Positions 21,914 to 31,314 of a stretch of 64,000 nucleotides of DNA are shown in pieces. Position numbers and translations under genes: made by a program. Location of the stretch: positions 2,728,001-2,792,000 of the forward strand of contig CP007494.1 in assembly GCA_000612485.1 (NCBI GenBank), given 5' to 3'. The DNA is from Bordetella holmesii ATCC 51541 (GTDB lineage Bacteria > Pseudomonadota > Gammaproteobacteria > Burkholderiales > Burkholderiaceae_B). Below the pieces are notes generated by a model that was given only the letters and a program-made list of their open reading frames with translations, was not told the DNA's origin and made no database searches. The first letter of the stretch is position 1. The number at the start of each line of letters is the position of its first letter.

Positions 21914-23135
21914 GGGCAATGCCGCAGGCGGCGGCCTGATGGCCCGCCTCGGCCGGCTGCTCGAGCGTGAGCGGCTCGCCGACACCGAAATTCTGGCGTT
22001 GTTCCAGGCGCGCGCCACTGATGTGCGGGCCAACAAACTGGCCGCCGGCTGGTGCGCCGCCTATATGCAGGGCGATGGGGCACGCCGCCGCAGTCTGTTG
22101 GCGGGCCTGACGCGCGCGTATGCCCGCCTGGATTCCGCCCAGGCCGAAACCGCTCGGCTTTTCAAGCGCTTCAATGCCCAGCCCGAAGGGCTGCGTTTTC
22201 TGGTGAGCCTGCGCGCCGATATGCTGCGCTGGCGCAAGCAGGTTGCCGGTCTGCAGGCGTTGGAGCCGGTGCTGGAAGAATTGCTGTCGTCATGGTTTGA
22301 CGTGGGCTTGCTGGAACTGCGGCCCTTGACGTGGGACAGCCCTGCTTCGCTCCTGGAAAAGCTGATCCAGTACGAGGCCGTTCACGCCATCCAATCCTGG
22401 GATGATCTGCGCCATCGGGTGGCCCAAGACCGCCGTTGCTATGCTTACTTTCATCCCCAGATGCCGGATGTTCCGCTCATCTTTGTCGAAATTGCTTTCG
22501 ATGCCAGCATGTCCGATAGTGTGCAGTCGCTGCTCGATACTCAGGCCCCGGCTCAGGATCTGACTCGCGCACGCTGGGCGATTTTCTACTCCATCTCCAA
22601 TACGCAGGAAGGATTGCGTGGCATCAGCTTCGGCAATTTCCTGCTCAAGCGTGTCATCGAACGGTTATTGCAGGAACTGCCCCAACTCAAGTCCTTCGCG
22701 ACGCTGTCACCCATGCCAGGTTTCAATGCCTGGCTGGCACGCTTGAAGGGGCCGGAAGTCGAGCAGATCGTGCGCGGTGAAAAGGGTGGTGGCAAACGCT
22801 CGCCGGATGGGCAGCAGTGGGTGGCGCGCCTGAGGCGTGCGGCGCGCGGAAAGCCTTCGGAAGCCCTGCGCCGGGCTGGCGTAAAGCTCGCCTCGCACTA
22901 TCTGCAGTCGTTGAGAAATGATCGGCCCGCAGATCCGGTGGCGCGCTTTCATCTGGGCAACGGTGCGCGGCTCGAACGCCTGAACTGGGCGGCCGACGTC
23001 TCCGACAACGGCCTGGAGCAGTCTTGCGGGATGATGGTCAACTATCTCTATGTATTGGACGACCTGGACGCCAATCTGGCGCGCCTGCAAGACGGCAAGA
23101 TCACCGTCAGTCGTGGTTTCGGGCGGGTGGCGTGA
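21855..23135 (+). CDS. mcd: Malonyl-CoA decarboxylase
   Basis: 426 residues. Decarboxylates malonyl-CoA to acetyl-CoA. An N-terminal helical domain is followed by the GNAT-fold catalytic domain with RRCYAYFHPQMPDVP, SISNTQEGLRGISFGNFLLK and ARFHLGNGARLERLNW; the last two hold the conserved catalytic Ser and His of the family. With the adjacent matB it would convert malonate to acetyl-CoA. Overlap with the upstream regulator and an immediate junction with the downstream hydratase indicate one operon. Confidence 0.92.
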   Translation: MSSLDRPVPARDVPAREQVEGNAAGGGLMARLGRLLERERLADTEILALFQARATDVRANKLAAGWCAAYMQGDGARRRSLLAGLTRAYARLDSAQAETARLFKRFNAQPEGLRFLVSLRADMLRWRKQVAGLQALEPVLEELLSSWFDVGLLELRPLTWDSPASLLEKLIQYEAVHAIQSWDDLRHRVAQDRRCYAYFHPQMPDVPLIFVEIAFDASMSDSVQSLLDTQAPAQDLTRARWAIFYSISNTQEGLRGISFGNFLLKRVIERLLQELPQLKSFATLSPMPGFNAWLARLKGPEVEQIVRGEKGGGKRSPDGQQWVARLRRAARGKPSEALRRAGVKLASHYLQSLRNDRPADPVARFHLGNGARLERLNWAADVSDNGLEQSCGMMVNYLYVLDDLDANLARLQDGKITVSRGFGRVA

Positions 23136-23137
23136 CG

Positions 23138-23917
23138 ATGGGCGGCTCCGTCGCGTGGTGCCGTGAGGGGCGGGTGGCCAGGGTTGAGCTGGCGCATCCG
23201 GGCAGGCTCAACGCGATCACCGTGGCCATGTGGCAGGGTTTGCGTGACGTCTTCGTGCAGATCGCTGCGGATCCGCAGATTCATTGTGTGATTCTGCGCG
23301 GGGCAGACGGCAACTTCGCCGCAGGTGCGGATATCCGGGAGTTTGCGCACCAGCGCAATGATCTTCCATCGGTCATGAACTATCACCGCGGCATGCTGGC
23401 ACCTGCACTGGCCGCTATCGCGCAATGCCCGCAGCCGGTCGTGGCCCAGATAGAGGGCGTATGCGTGGGTGGGGGCCTGGAGATTGCCGCGCAGTGCGAT
23501 ATACGCATCGCCTGTTGCGATGCGCGCTTTGGTGCACCCATAAATCGTCTCGGTTTTCCCATGGCGCCCGACGAAATGAAAGGACTGTTGGCCCTGCTTG
23601 GACCCGCCAACACGCTGGCCGTGCTGCTTGAAGGCCGCGTGTTCGATGCGGCCGAAGCGCTGCGTTTGGGCCTGCTCACGCGCGTGGCCGCGCCGGGCTG
23701 CCTGAACAGCACGGTGCAAGCTTCGGTTGACCATATCCTGGCTGGTGCTCCCGACGCGGCGAGGCGCAACAAGAGGCTGGTGCGTCGCCTGCAGCAGGGC
23801 ACACCGCTGAGTGAAGCCGAGTATCTCGATTTTTTTTCATATGCCGACAGCCATGACCATCGAGAGGGCGTGCGTGCCTTTCTGGCTGGCGAACAACCAA
23901 TATTCAATGGAGATTGA
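23138..23917 (+). CDS. Enoyl-CoA hydratase/isomerase family protein
   Basis: 259 residues of the crotonase fold. The oxyanion-hole regions are ADGNFAAGADIREF and EGVCVGGGLEIAAQCD; Glu near residue 108 sits where a catalytic Glu is found in many hydratases. The start ATG at 23138 is 2 bp after the mcd stop, with GTG 23132 as an alternative. Its role in a malonate operon is not obvious: it may act on another short-chain acyl-CoA. It is followed by matB after 5 bp. Confidence 0.85.
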   Translation: MGGSVAWCREGRVARVELAHPGRLNAITVAMWQGLRDVFVQIAADPQIHCVILRGADGNFAAGADIREFAHQRNDLPSVMNYHRGMLAPALAAIAQCPQPVVAQIEGVCVGGGLEIAAQCDIRIACCDARFGAPINRLGFPMAPDEMKGLLALLGPANTLAVLLEGRVFDAAEALRLGLLTRVAAPGCLNSTVQASVDHILAGAPDAARRNKRLVRRLQQGTPLSEAEYLDFFSYADSHDHREGVRAFLAGEQPIFNGD

Positions 23918-23922
23918 AAACG

Positions 23923-25466
23923 GTGACCAATGCCAATCTGTACGCCGTGCTGGCGTCGGGCTTTCCCCAGGATCGCAGCAAGATCGCGCTGGAAACCCCC
24001 GAGTTGGAATACACATGGGACGATATCGACCAAGCTAGCGCCTGCCTGGCCAATCTGCTTGCCTCGTTGCACCTGCCCAAGGGCGCGCGCGTAGCGGTGC
24101 AGGTCGAAAAATCGCCCGAGGCGTTGCTGCTGTATCTGGCCACCCTGCGCGCGGGTTACGTTTATCTGCCGCTCAATACGGCGTACCGTGAAGCGGAGGT
24201 GCAATATTTCCTCGAGAACGCCGAGCCGTCCGTCGTCGTGTGTGCCAGCAAGAATCTGGAATGGGTCGAACGGGTTGCCTTGGCAACGGGCACCCAACAC
24301 GTTTTTACGCTCGATGATGACCGTAGCGGCACGATATTGGCGGCCGCTGCCGGCATGCCCCGCACATTCCGCACGGTTACACGCAAGCCGGATGATCTGG
24401 CCGCTATCCTGTACACATCCGGCACGACCGGGCGCAGCAAGGGGGCCATGCTGTCGCATGGCAATCTGGCGCATAACGCGCAGGTGCTCAACGAGTACTG
24501 GGGCTGGCGGCAGGATGATGTATTGCTTCATATGTTGCCGATCTTCCACGTGCACGGTCTGTTCGTGGCCTCGCACGGAGGAGCGTTGCTCGCGGGTGCG
24601 CGCATGATATGGCTGCCCAAACTGGATGTGGAGCAGGCGCTGCACTATCTGCCCCAGAGCACGATGATGATGGGAGTGCCCACGTATTACGTCCGCCTGC
24701 TCAGCGACCCACGGTTCACGCGCGACACCTGCGCCAACATGCGCGTGTTCATTTCCGGGTCCGCGCCATTGCTGACCGAGACCTTCAACGACTTTCGTCA
24801 GCGCAGTGGCTACACCATCCTGGAGCGTTATGGCATGAGCGAAACCGTCATGTTGACCTCCAACCCCTATGCGCAGGGCAGCGGCGAACGCCTCGGGGGC
24901 ACGGTCGGCCGCACGTTGCCGGGGGTGCAGGTGCGCGTGGTCGATGACCATGGCCAGCCAGTGCCGGCCGGCGAGATCGGCAATATTCAGGTGCGCGGAC
25001 CCAATGTGTTTTCCGGTTATTGGCGCATGCCTGAGAAAACCCGGAAGAGTTCACTGCCGATGGCTGGTTCAGAACGGGCGACGTCGGTCGTTGGGGCGGT
25101 CAGGCCGCCTCGGGCGATGTGCCAGCGGATTACCTGTCCATTGTCGGGCGCAGCAAGGATCTGATCATATCGGGCGGCTTCAACGTCTACCCCAAGGAGA
25201 TCGAAAGCGTCATCGATGATATGCCGGGCGTGGCCGAGTCGGCCGTCATCGGCGTGCCGCACCCGGATTTTGGCGAAGCCGTCGTGGCCGTCGTCGTGCC
25301 CAAACCGCAAGCCACGCTGGACGCCGACGCCATGCAGCAGGAACTGAAGGCGCGCATTGCCAACTTCAAGGTGCCCAAACGGATTTACCTTGTCGAGCAG
25401 TTACCCCGCAACACCATGGGCAAGGTGCAGAAGAACGTTCTTCGCGAGTCATATCAAAACCCGTGA
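23923..25466 (+). pseudogene. matB: Malonyl-CoA synthetase, frameshifted
   Basis: ANL-superfamily acyl-CoA synthetase, most like malonate-CoA ligase MatB by context and size. The N-terminal frame carries the P-loop YTSGTTGRSKGAMLSH and the ERYGMSET motif. It breaks after YWRMPEKT at CCC 25040-25042; one extra C restores PEEFTADGWFRTGDVG and continues to SIVGRSKDL, the hinge, and the catalytic Lys in NTMGKVQKN. The repaired protein is about 514 residues. GTG 23923 is favoured because GGAG ends 10 nt upstream. Without the repair, the whole C-terminal lid domain is lost and the enzyme would be inactive. Confidence 0.82.
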
Positions 25467-25474
25467 AGTGTGGG

Positions 25475-25497
25475 CCGGGAGGGCTTCTCCCGGTTTT
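25475..25497 (+). terminator. Intrinsic terminator after matB
   Basis: CCGGGAG (25475-25481) pairs with CTCCCGG (25487-25493) around a GGCTT loop, followed by TTTT. It would separate or attenuate the Bug receptor gene relative to the upstream cluster. Confidence 0.65.
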
Positions 25498-25638
25498 CCG
25501 GTTTTTCCTGAGAGGTGCAAGAGGCATAGATCCGAACGTGTTATTGCAGTTCGTGGTGGTGGACAGACGCTGCGCTTATCGGCCAGCGGACATAACAGAC
25601 GCGGTCAGCCGCGAGACGAATCCCGAGGAGGAGACCCC

Positions 25639-26607
25639 ATGAAGCATCGCATCATCGTCGCGGCTTGTGCCGCGCTGGCCGCCGTGGCTACACCCGCTGC
25701 GCAGGCGCAGTGGCCCGAACGTCCGGTGACCATCATCGTGCCGTTTCCCGCCGGGGGCGGCACCGACACCTTTGCCAGGCCGCTGGCCCAACAACTGGGC
25801 ATGCAGATGGGCCAGAGCGTGGTCATCGACAACAAAGGCGGCGCAGGCGGGACTGTTGGCGCGGGCGTCGCGGCCAAGGCCCGGCCGGATGGCTACACGT
25901 TTTTCATGGGCGGCGCCCATCACGCCTTGGCGCCGTCGCTGTACAAAAGCCTGAGCTACAACATACAGAAGGATTTCGTTCCCGTCGCGCTATTGGCCCA
26001 GCCGCCTCAGGTCGTCGTCGTCAACAAAGAGAAGCTGCCTGTCAAAACCCTGGGAGAACTCATCGCCTACGCCAAGCAACATCCCGGAGAAATCAATTTC
26101 GGCACCGCCGGTAAAGGCAGCACCCATCACCTGGCCGGCGAGTTGTTCGCGCTGCAAAATGGTCTGAAATTGGTCGATGTGCCCTATCAAGGCGCCGGTC
26201 CGATGCTCTCGGCGCTGATCGGCGGGCAGGTGGATATGGCGTTCGACGGCCTGGGATCCTCGGCCAACCATATTCGTGCCGGCAGCATCGTGCCCTTGGC
26301 TGTAGCCTCGACCGAGCGTTCCCCGGCATTTCCGGGAGTGCCTACTGCCAACCAGGCAGGGGTGCCCGACTACGAGGTATCGACCTGGTACGCGCTGTGG
26401 GCGCCGGCTGGCACGCCCCCGGAAGCGATCGAGAAGATGACGGCTGAGGTGACCAAAGCCTTGAACCAGCCCAAGATCAAGGAAATCTGGCTGGCCAATG
26501 GTTCGGCCACGCCTACTTTGACCGGAGCGCAATTCGGAGCCTATGTCGATAGCGAAATCGGGCGTTGGGCCAAAGTGGTCAAGGATTCGGGTGTAACTCT
26601 GGATTAG
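25639..26607 (+). CDS. Bug/TctC-family tripartite tricarboxylate-type binding protein
   Basis: 322 residues; extracytoplasmic solute receptor of the Bug family, greatly expanded in Bordetella. Signal peptide 1-23, cleaving after AAQA, followed by the family opening WPERPVTIIVPFPAGGGTDT and GGAGGTVGA. No membrane components of a TTT transporter are adjacent, as is common for orphan Bug proteins. A strong AGGAGGAG ribosome site precedes ATG 25639. Its place after matB suggests a small carboxylate such as malonate as ligand, but that is inference. Confidence 0.88.
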   Translation: MKHRIIVAACAALAAVATPAAQAQWPERPVTIIVPFPAGGGTDTFARPLAQQLGMQMGQSVVIDNKGGAGGTVGAGVAAKARPDGYTFFMGGAHHALAPSLYKSLSYNIQKDFVPVALLAQPPQVVVVNKEKLPVKTLGELIAYAKQHPGEINFGTAGKGSTHHLAGELFALQNGLKLVDVPYQGAGPMLSALIGGQVDMAFDGLGSSANHIRAGSIVPLAVASTERSPAFPGVPTANQAGVPDYEVSTWYALWAPAGTPPEAIEKMTAEVTKALNQPKIKEIWLANGSATPTLTGAQFGAYVDSEIGRWAKVVKDSGVTLD

Positions 26608-26724
26608 GTTTGGAAAGCGAATGGGTCCGGATAAGGTCTGCACATTGCCCGGCAGGCAGGCTCACAGATACACTGGTTTGAGCCGTAAGCCACGGCCATG
26701 ACTTTCCTTTCCGGAGGCTAGCCC

Positions 26725-27249
26725 ATGAAATCTCTTGTGCAATCAACCCTCTGCTTCGCTTTGCTGGCTGCAGCAGGCAGCGTGGCGGCGCAGACCGTCG
26801 ATATGTATGCCGCCGGGCCCAAAGGGCCGGAACAAAAAGTGGGCACCATCAAGATCGAGCAGACTAAATACGGCGCCTTGCTGACGCCGGTTCTGGAAGG
26901 GCTGCCGCCAGGGGTGCACGGCTTTCACCTGCACGACAAGGCGTCGTGCGACGCCACCACCGCTGACGGCAAACCCGTTGCGGCGGGTGCTGCGGGAGGG
27001 CATTGGGATCCGGATAAGAGCAATTCGCACAAAGGCCCCTACGACGACAGCGGCCATAAGGGCGACCTGCCTGCCATCTACGTGATGCCTGACGGCAAAG
27101 CCAACTATCCCGTATTGGCGCCACGCTTGAAGGCCAGCGAGTTCAAGGGCCATGCGCTCATGATCCACGCCGGTGGCGACAACCACAGCGATCACCCCAT
27201 GCCGTTGGGCGGTGGGGGCGCGCGCATCATCTGCGGCGTCGTCAAGTAA
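26725..27249 (+). CDS. sodC: Periplasmic Cu/Zn superoxide dismutase
   Basis: 174 residues; dismutates superoxide in the periplasm. Signal peptide 1-23 (ends SVAAQ). The copper and zinc ligands are visible in [11 protein letters not shown], the zinc loop from [14 protein letters not shown] to [10 protein letters not shown], and [11 protein letters not shown]; two Cys (in KASCD and IICGVVK) can form the structural disulfide. Complete with a typical bacterial SodC length. Transcribed alone; a bidirectional terminator follows. Confidence 0.95.
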   Translation: MKSLVQSTLCFALLAAAGSVAAQTVDMYAAGPKGPEQKVGTIKIEQTKYGALLTPVLEGLPPGVHGFHLHDKASCDATTADGKPVAAGAAGGHWDPDKSNSHKGPYDDSGHKGDLPAIYVMPDGKANYPVLAPRLKASEFKGHALMIHAGGDNHSDHPMPLGGGGARIICGVVK

Positions 27250-27277
27250 ACAAAGGCCTCGTCGCAGGCCTTTGTTT
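27248..27277. terminator. Bidirectional intrinsic terminator between sodC and the aldo/keto reductase
   Basis: Perfect 12-bp inverted repeat AAACAAAGGCCT / AGGCCTTTGTTT around a 6-nt loop; it begins inside the sodC stop codon and gives a U-rich end on either strand. Confidence 0.85.
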
Positions 27278-27283
27278 ACAAGA

Positions 27284-28240
27284 TTATTGCCAGGCGCTGG
27301 CCTGGCTCAGACGGTCGCGTTGCTCGGGGCTTAGCTGCAGGCGCGCCGCCCCGATCAATTCGCTCAGTTGCTCCAGGGTGGTGGCGCTGGCGATCGGCGC
27401 GGTGATGCCGGGCTGGGCGATTTGCCAGGCCAGCGCCACTTCCGCCAGTGTGGCGCCCGTCTGGTCGGCCACCTCATCCAAGGCCTGCAGGATACGCCGG
27501 CCCCTCTCATCGAGATACGACTCCACGATCTTGGCGCCGCGCACGCTTTTGGCGGCATCGCTGGGCTGGCGATACTTGCCCGTCAGGAACCCGCTGGCCA
27601 GCGCATAGTAGTTGATGACCCCGACTTGCTGCGCTTGCACCAGGGCCTGCAGCCCGGACTCAAACGGTTGGCGCGTGTAGAGGTTGTATTCGGGTTGTAC
27701 GCTTTCAAAGCGTGGCAGCCCAAGCCGCTCGCTGGTGATCAGGGCTTCGGCCAGCCGCGTGCAGCTGTAGTTCGACGCCCCGATGACCCGAATCTTTCCG
27801 GCCTGGATGAGGTCCGCAAACGCTTCCAGCGTATCGGCCAGCGGGGTATCTGGGTCATCACTGTGTGCCTGATAGAGATCGATGTGGTCGGTCTGCAGCC
27901 GTGCCAGCGAGTCCTCGACGGCTTGGCGGATATAGGCGGCAGCCAATCCCTTGCGGTCGGGCCCCATTTCCATGCCCACCTTGGTGGCCAATACGATCTT
28001 GTCGCGCTTGCCTGTTTTCTTGAGCCAGTTGCCGATGAGGGTTTCCGACTCGCCGCCTTGGTTGCCGCTGGCCCAGCGAGAGTACACATCGGCGGTGTCG
28101 ATGAAATTCAGGCCCGCATCGACCATGGTGTCGAGTAAGGAAAAGGTGCCTGCTTCATCGACGGTCCAGCCAAAGACATTGCCGCCGAAGACGATGGGAG
28201 GAACGGCGAGGCCGGAGCGGCCCAGGGGTCTGGTCTGCAT
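27284..28240 (-). CDS. Aldo/keto reductase
   Basis: 318 residues, TIM-barrel NADPH-dependent oxidoreductase. The tetrad is visible: Asp and Tyr in FIDTADVYSRW, Lys in ATKVGMEM, His in YQAHSDDPDT. The form resembles the YajO/general-stress-type AKR branch that begins RPLGRSGLAVPPIVFGGN. Start ATG at 28238-28240, with a purine-rich AAGGAA before it; a longer reading frame upstream is not family-like. Physiological substrate unknown. Confidence 0.88.
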   Translation of the reverse strand: MQTRPLGRSGLAVPPIVFGGNVFGWTVDEAGTFSLLDTMVDAGLNFIDTADVYSRWASGNQGGESETLIGNWLKKTGKRDKIVLATKVGMEMGPDRKGLAAAYIRQAVEDSLARLQTDHIDLYQAHSDDPDTPLADTLEAFADLIQAGKIRVIGASNYSCTRLAEALITSERLGLPRFESVQPEYNLYTRQPFESGLQALVQAQQVGVINYYALASGFLTGKYRQPSDAAKSVRGAKIVESYLDERGRRILQALDEVADQTGATLAEVALAWQIAQPGITAPIASATTLEQLSELIGAARLQLSPEQRDRLSQASAWQ

Positions 28241-28465
28241 GGAGCTTCCTTGCAAGAGTGGCGCGGGAGCGTTTGAGTATATCGGTCCCGTCCTGGCCAA
28301 GGGCCGGCTTCAGGGATATCCCGCGCTCTGCACGGCGCCACAACCGGTAGGCCGCACGTTAGACTACGGGGTTTCCTGGTTTTGTAAACAGGGTCAGAAG
28401 CCCATTGCGCGATACCGGGAAACAACCGTAATCAAACATATCAATCTGGTGGAAGGAGCATTCCT

Positions 28466-29434
28466 ATGCTGATCGGGAAAAAACATTTTCTGACCGTGGG
28501 AGCCCTGGCGCTGGCCATGGCGGCCGGTTCCGCGATGGCCCAGCAAAAATCGGTGGCCGTGACAGCCATCGTCGAACATCCGGCGCTGGATTCGGTACGT
28601 GATGGCGTCAAGGAGGCCCTTAAGCAGGCAGGTTATGACGCCAATAAGACGCTCAAGTGGCAGTACCAGAGCGCTCAGGGCAATACCGGCACCGCTGCGC
28701 AGATCGCGCGTAAGTTCGTCGGCGACAAGCCGGATGCCATCGTGGCCATTGCCACGCCGTCGGCACAGGCTGTCGTCGCTGCCACCAAGGAAGTCCCGGT
28801 GGTCTACTCGGCGGTGACCGATCCGGTAGCCGCGCAATTGGTGCCCAGCATGGCGGCTTCGGGCACCAATGTGACCGGCGTGTCGGATTTGCTGGCGCTG
28901 GATAAACAGATTGAATTGATCAAGAAAGTGGTGCCAGATGCCAAGCGGGTAGGGATGGTCTACAACCCGGGTGAGGCCAACTCCGTTGTGGTCGTCAAGC
29001 AACTGCAAGAGCTTCTGCCCAAGGCCGGAATGACTCTCGTCGAGGCTGCCGCACCCCGCACCGTCGATGTCGCCTCTGCCGCCCGTAGCTTGATTGGCAA
29101 AGTGGACGTGATCTACACGAACACCGACAACAACGTGGTCTCGGCCTACGAGGCGCTGGTCAAGGTCGGCAACGACGCCAAAATCCCGCTCATCGCGTCG
29201 GACACCGACAGCGTCAAGCGCGGCGCTATCGCGGCATTAGGCATCAATTATCACAACCTTGGTTTGCAGACCGGCAAGATTGTGGTGCGTATTCTCAAGG
29301 GCGAAAAACCCGGGGCCATTCCTTCCGAGACCAGCAATAAGCTGGAGCTCTACGTCAATCCGGGCGCGGCGGCCAAGCAGGGCGTGACCCTGCCCGAGGC
29401 GCTGGTGAAGTCCGCCGCGCAGGTCGTCAAGTAA
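28466..29434 (+). CDS. ABC transporter substrate-binding protein (TrpX-like)
   Basis: 322 residues; periplasmic binding protein of the COG2984/ABC_sub_bind family. Signal peptide ends at AMAQ (about residue 25). Two-lobed fold recognisable by VTAIVEHPALDSVRDGVKEAL, VYSAVTDPVAAQLV and YTNTDNNVVSAYEALV. In streptococci this family supplies tryptophan (TrpX); in proteobacteria the ligand is usually unknown. It heads an operon with a permease and an ATPase. AAGGAG precedes the ATG. Confidence 0.88.
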   Translation: MLIGKKHFLTVGALALAMAAGSAMAQQKSVAVTAIVEHPALDSVRDGVKEALKQAGYDANKTLKWQYQSAQGNTGTAAQIARKFVGDKPDAIVAIATPSAQAVVAATKEVPVVYSAVTDPVAAQLVPSMAASGTNVTGVSDLLALDKQIELIKKVVPDAKRVGMVYNPGEANSVVVVKQLQELLPKAGMTLVEAAAPRTVDVASAARSLIGKVDVIYTNTDNNVVSAYEALVKVGNDAKIPLIASDTDSVKRGAIAALGINYHNLGLQTGKIVVRILKGEKPGAIPSETSNKLELYVNPGAAAKQGVTLPEALVKSAAQVVK

Positions 29435-29525
29435 GCGTCGCTTATGGGGCCGCCCTGATGGGTGGCCCTGAATCCTCTGTTCATACGCTGCTGCGGTCCG
29501 CATGGGTCCGCCAGCCAAACGTCTC

Positions 29526-30415
29526 ATGTCCCTGTTCTCTTTACTCGGTGCACTGGAAATCGGCCTGATCTTCAGCCTGGTCGCGCTGGGTGTGTTCATT
29601 TCCTTTCGTTTGCTGCGCTTTCCCGATCTGACGGTCGATGGAAGCTTTCCGTTGGGCGGCGCCGTGGCGGCAACGCTCATTTCCATGGGCCTGGATCCTT
29701 TCATGGCCACGCTGGCGGCCACCGCAGCAGGCGCCGTTGCCGGCCTGATCACCGGCTGGCTGAACGTGCGCCTGCGCATCATGGACTTGCTTGCCAGCAT
29801 TCTGATGATGATCGCGCTGTATTCGATCAATCTGCGTATCATGGGCAAACCCAATGTGCCGCTGATTACCGAAGCCACCGTTTTTACGGTGCTGCAACCG
29901 GATTGGCTCAGTGACTATGTGGCGCGTCCCCTCCTTCTGTTGGTCGTGGTGGTGCTGGTCAAGTGGTTGCTGGACTGGTACCTCTCCACACAAAGCGGTC
30001 TGGCTATGCGTGCGACGGGCTCCAACGGCCGCATGGCGCGCGCTCAGGGGTGAATACGGGCGGCATGATTCTGGGCGGGATGGCGCTGTCCAATGCACTG
30101 GTCGGCCTGGCTGGCGCCCTGTTTGCCCAAACCCAGGGTGGCGCAGACATCTCCATGGGCATAGGCACCATCGTGATTGGCCTGGCTACCGTGATCGTCG
30201 GAGAAAGCATTCTGCCGTCGCGCCGCCTGGTCCTGGCCACGCTGGCCGTCATCATTGGCGCTATCGTCTATCGCTTCTTCATCGCCTTGGCACTCAACAG
30301 TGATTTCATCGGTCTGAAGGCGCAGGATCTGAATCTGGTCACGGCATTGCTGGTGACCATTGCATTGGTCATTCCCATGTTGAAGCGCCGCCTGCTCGGC
30401 AAGAAGGGGCGCTGA
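29526..30415 (+). pseudogene. ABC transporter permease (TrpY-like), frameshifted
   Basis: COG4120-type permease of the branched-chain/ribose permease fold. The N-terminal part has hydrophobic helices (GALEIGLIFSLVALGVFISF onward) and the helix with FPDLTVDGSFPLGGAVAAT. The frame ends at a TGA created at GGGG 30047-30050; one added G gives ARAQGVNTGGMILGGMAL and restores a protein of about 296 residues ending at 30415. ATG 29526 (MSLFSLLGAL) was chosen. The partner binding protein and ATPase are intact, so loss of this gene alone would disable the importer. Confidence 0.8.
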
Positions 30416-30416
30416 C

Positions 30417-31211
30417 ATGTTGCGCGCAAAAGATCTTTTCATCACGTTCAACGCCGGCACGCCTATCGAGACGAGGGCCTTGCGGGGCATGTCGCTGGAC
30501 ATTCCCACGGGGCAGTTCGTCACCGTGATCGGTTCCAATGGCGCGGGCAAGTCGACGTTTCTGAATGCCGTATCGGGTGACCTGCCCATCGACTCGGGCA
30601 ACATCCTGATCAACGATGTCGATGTGACTCGCCAGCCGGTGTGGGCGCGGGCGACACAGGTCGCGCGGGTCTTTCAGGATCCTATGGCAGGCACCTGTGA
30701 AGACCTCACCATCGAAGAAAATATGGTGCTGGCGCAGTGCCGGGGCAAGCGGCGGGGCCTGAGCCGCGCGGTCAAGGCATCCATGCGGGAGCACTTCCGC
30801 GAGCGGCTGGCCACCTTGGGGCTGGGCCTGGAGAATCGTTTGGGCGATCGCATTGGCCTGCTGTCCGGCGGCCAACGGCAAGCGGTCAGCCTCCTGATGG
30901 CCGCCTTGCAGCCATCGCGTATCCTGTTGCTGGATGAGCATACCGCGGCGCTCGACCCGCGTACGGCGGATTTTGTACTCCAGCTGACCGCACGCATCGT
31001 CGCCGAGAATAACCTGACGACCATGATGGTGACCCACAGCATGCGTCAGGCCCTGGATGTCGGCCAACGCACGGTCATGCTGCACCAGGGGCAGGTGGTG
31101 CTCGATGTCAGTGGCGATGCCCGCAAAGGCATGGACGTTCCGGACCTCCTGGCAATGTTTGAGCGCGTGCGTGGCGAAAAGCTCGCCGATGACGCTTTGC
31201 TGCTGGGTTAA
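30417..31211 (+). CDS. ABC transporter ATP-binding protein (TrpZ-like)
   Basis: 264 residues. Walker A GSNGAGKS, Q-loop in RVFQDPMAG, signature LSGGQRQAVSL, Walker B ILLLDEHTAAL (His after the catalytic Glu, as in COG1101), and H-loop MMVTHSMRQAL. It begins 1 bp after the permease stop. It forms the energising subunit of the importer with the two upstream genes. Confidence 0.9.
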   Translation: MLRAKDLFITFNAGTPIETRALRGMSLDIPTGQFVTVIGSNGAGKSTFLNAVSGDLPIDSGNILINDVDVTRQPVWARATQVARVFQDPMAGTCEDLTIEENMVLAQCRGKRRGLSRAVKASMREHFRERLATLGLGLENRLGDRIGLLSGGQRQAVSLLMAALQPSRILLLDEHTAALDPRTADFVLQLTARIVAENNLTTMMVTHSMRQALDVGQRTVMLHQGQVVLDVSGDARKGMDVPDLLAMFERVRGEKLADDALLLG

Positions 31212-31217
31212 TCAGAG

Positions 31218-31246
31218 GGGCCGCCGTGGGCGCGGCCCTATTTTTG
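31218..31246 (+). terminator. Intrinsic terminator after the ABC importer operon
   Basis: GGGCCGC (31219-31225) pairs with GCGGCCC (31233-31239), followed by TATTTTT. It separates the importer from modA. Confidence 0.75.
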
Positions 31247-31314
31247 ACTGCCGTTATATAGCTCGGTATATTTCGCAACCACGGCGCTCTCGCGCCCGCT
31301 ACCAGGGGTAGACC

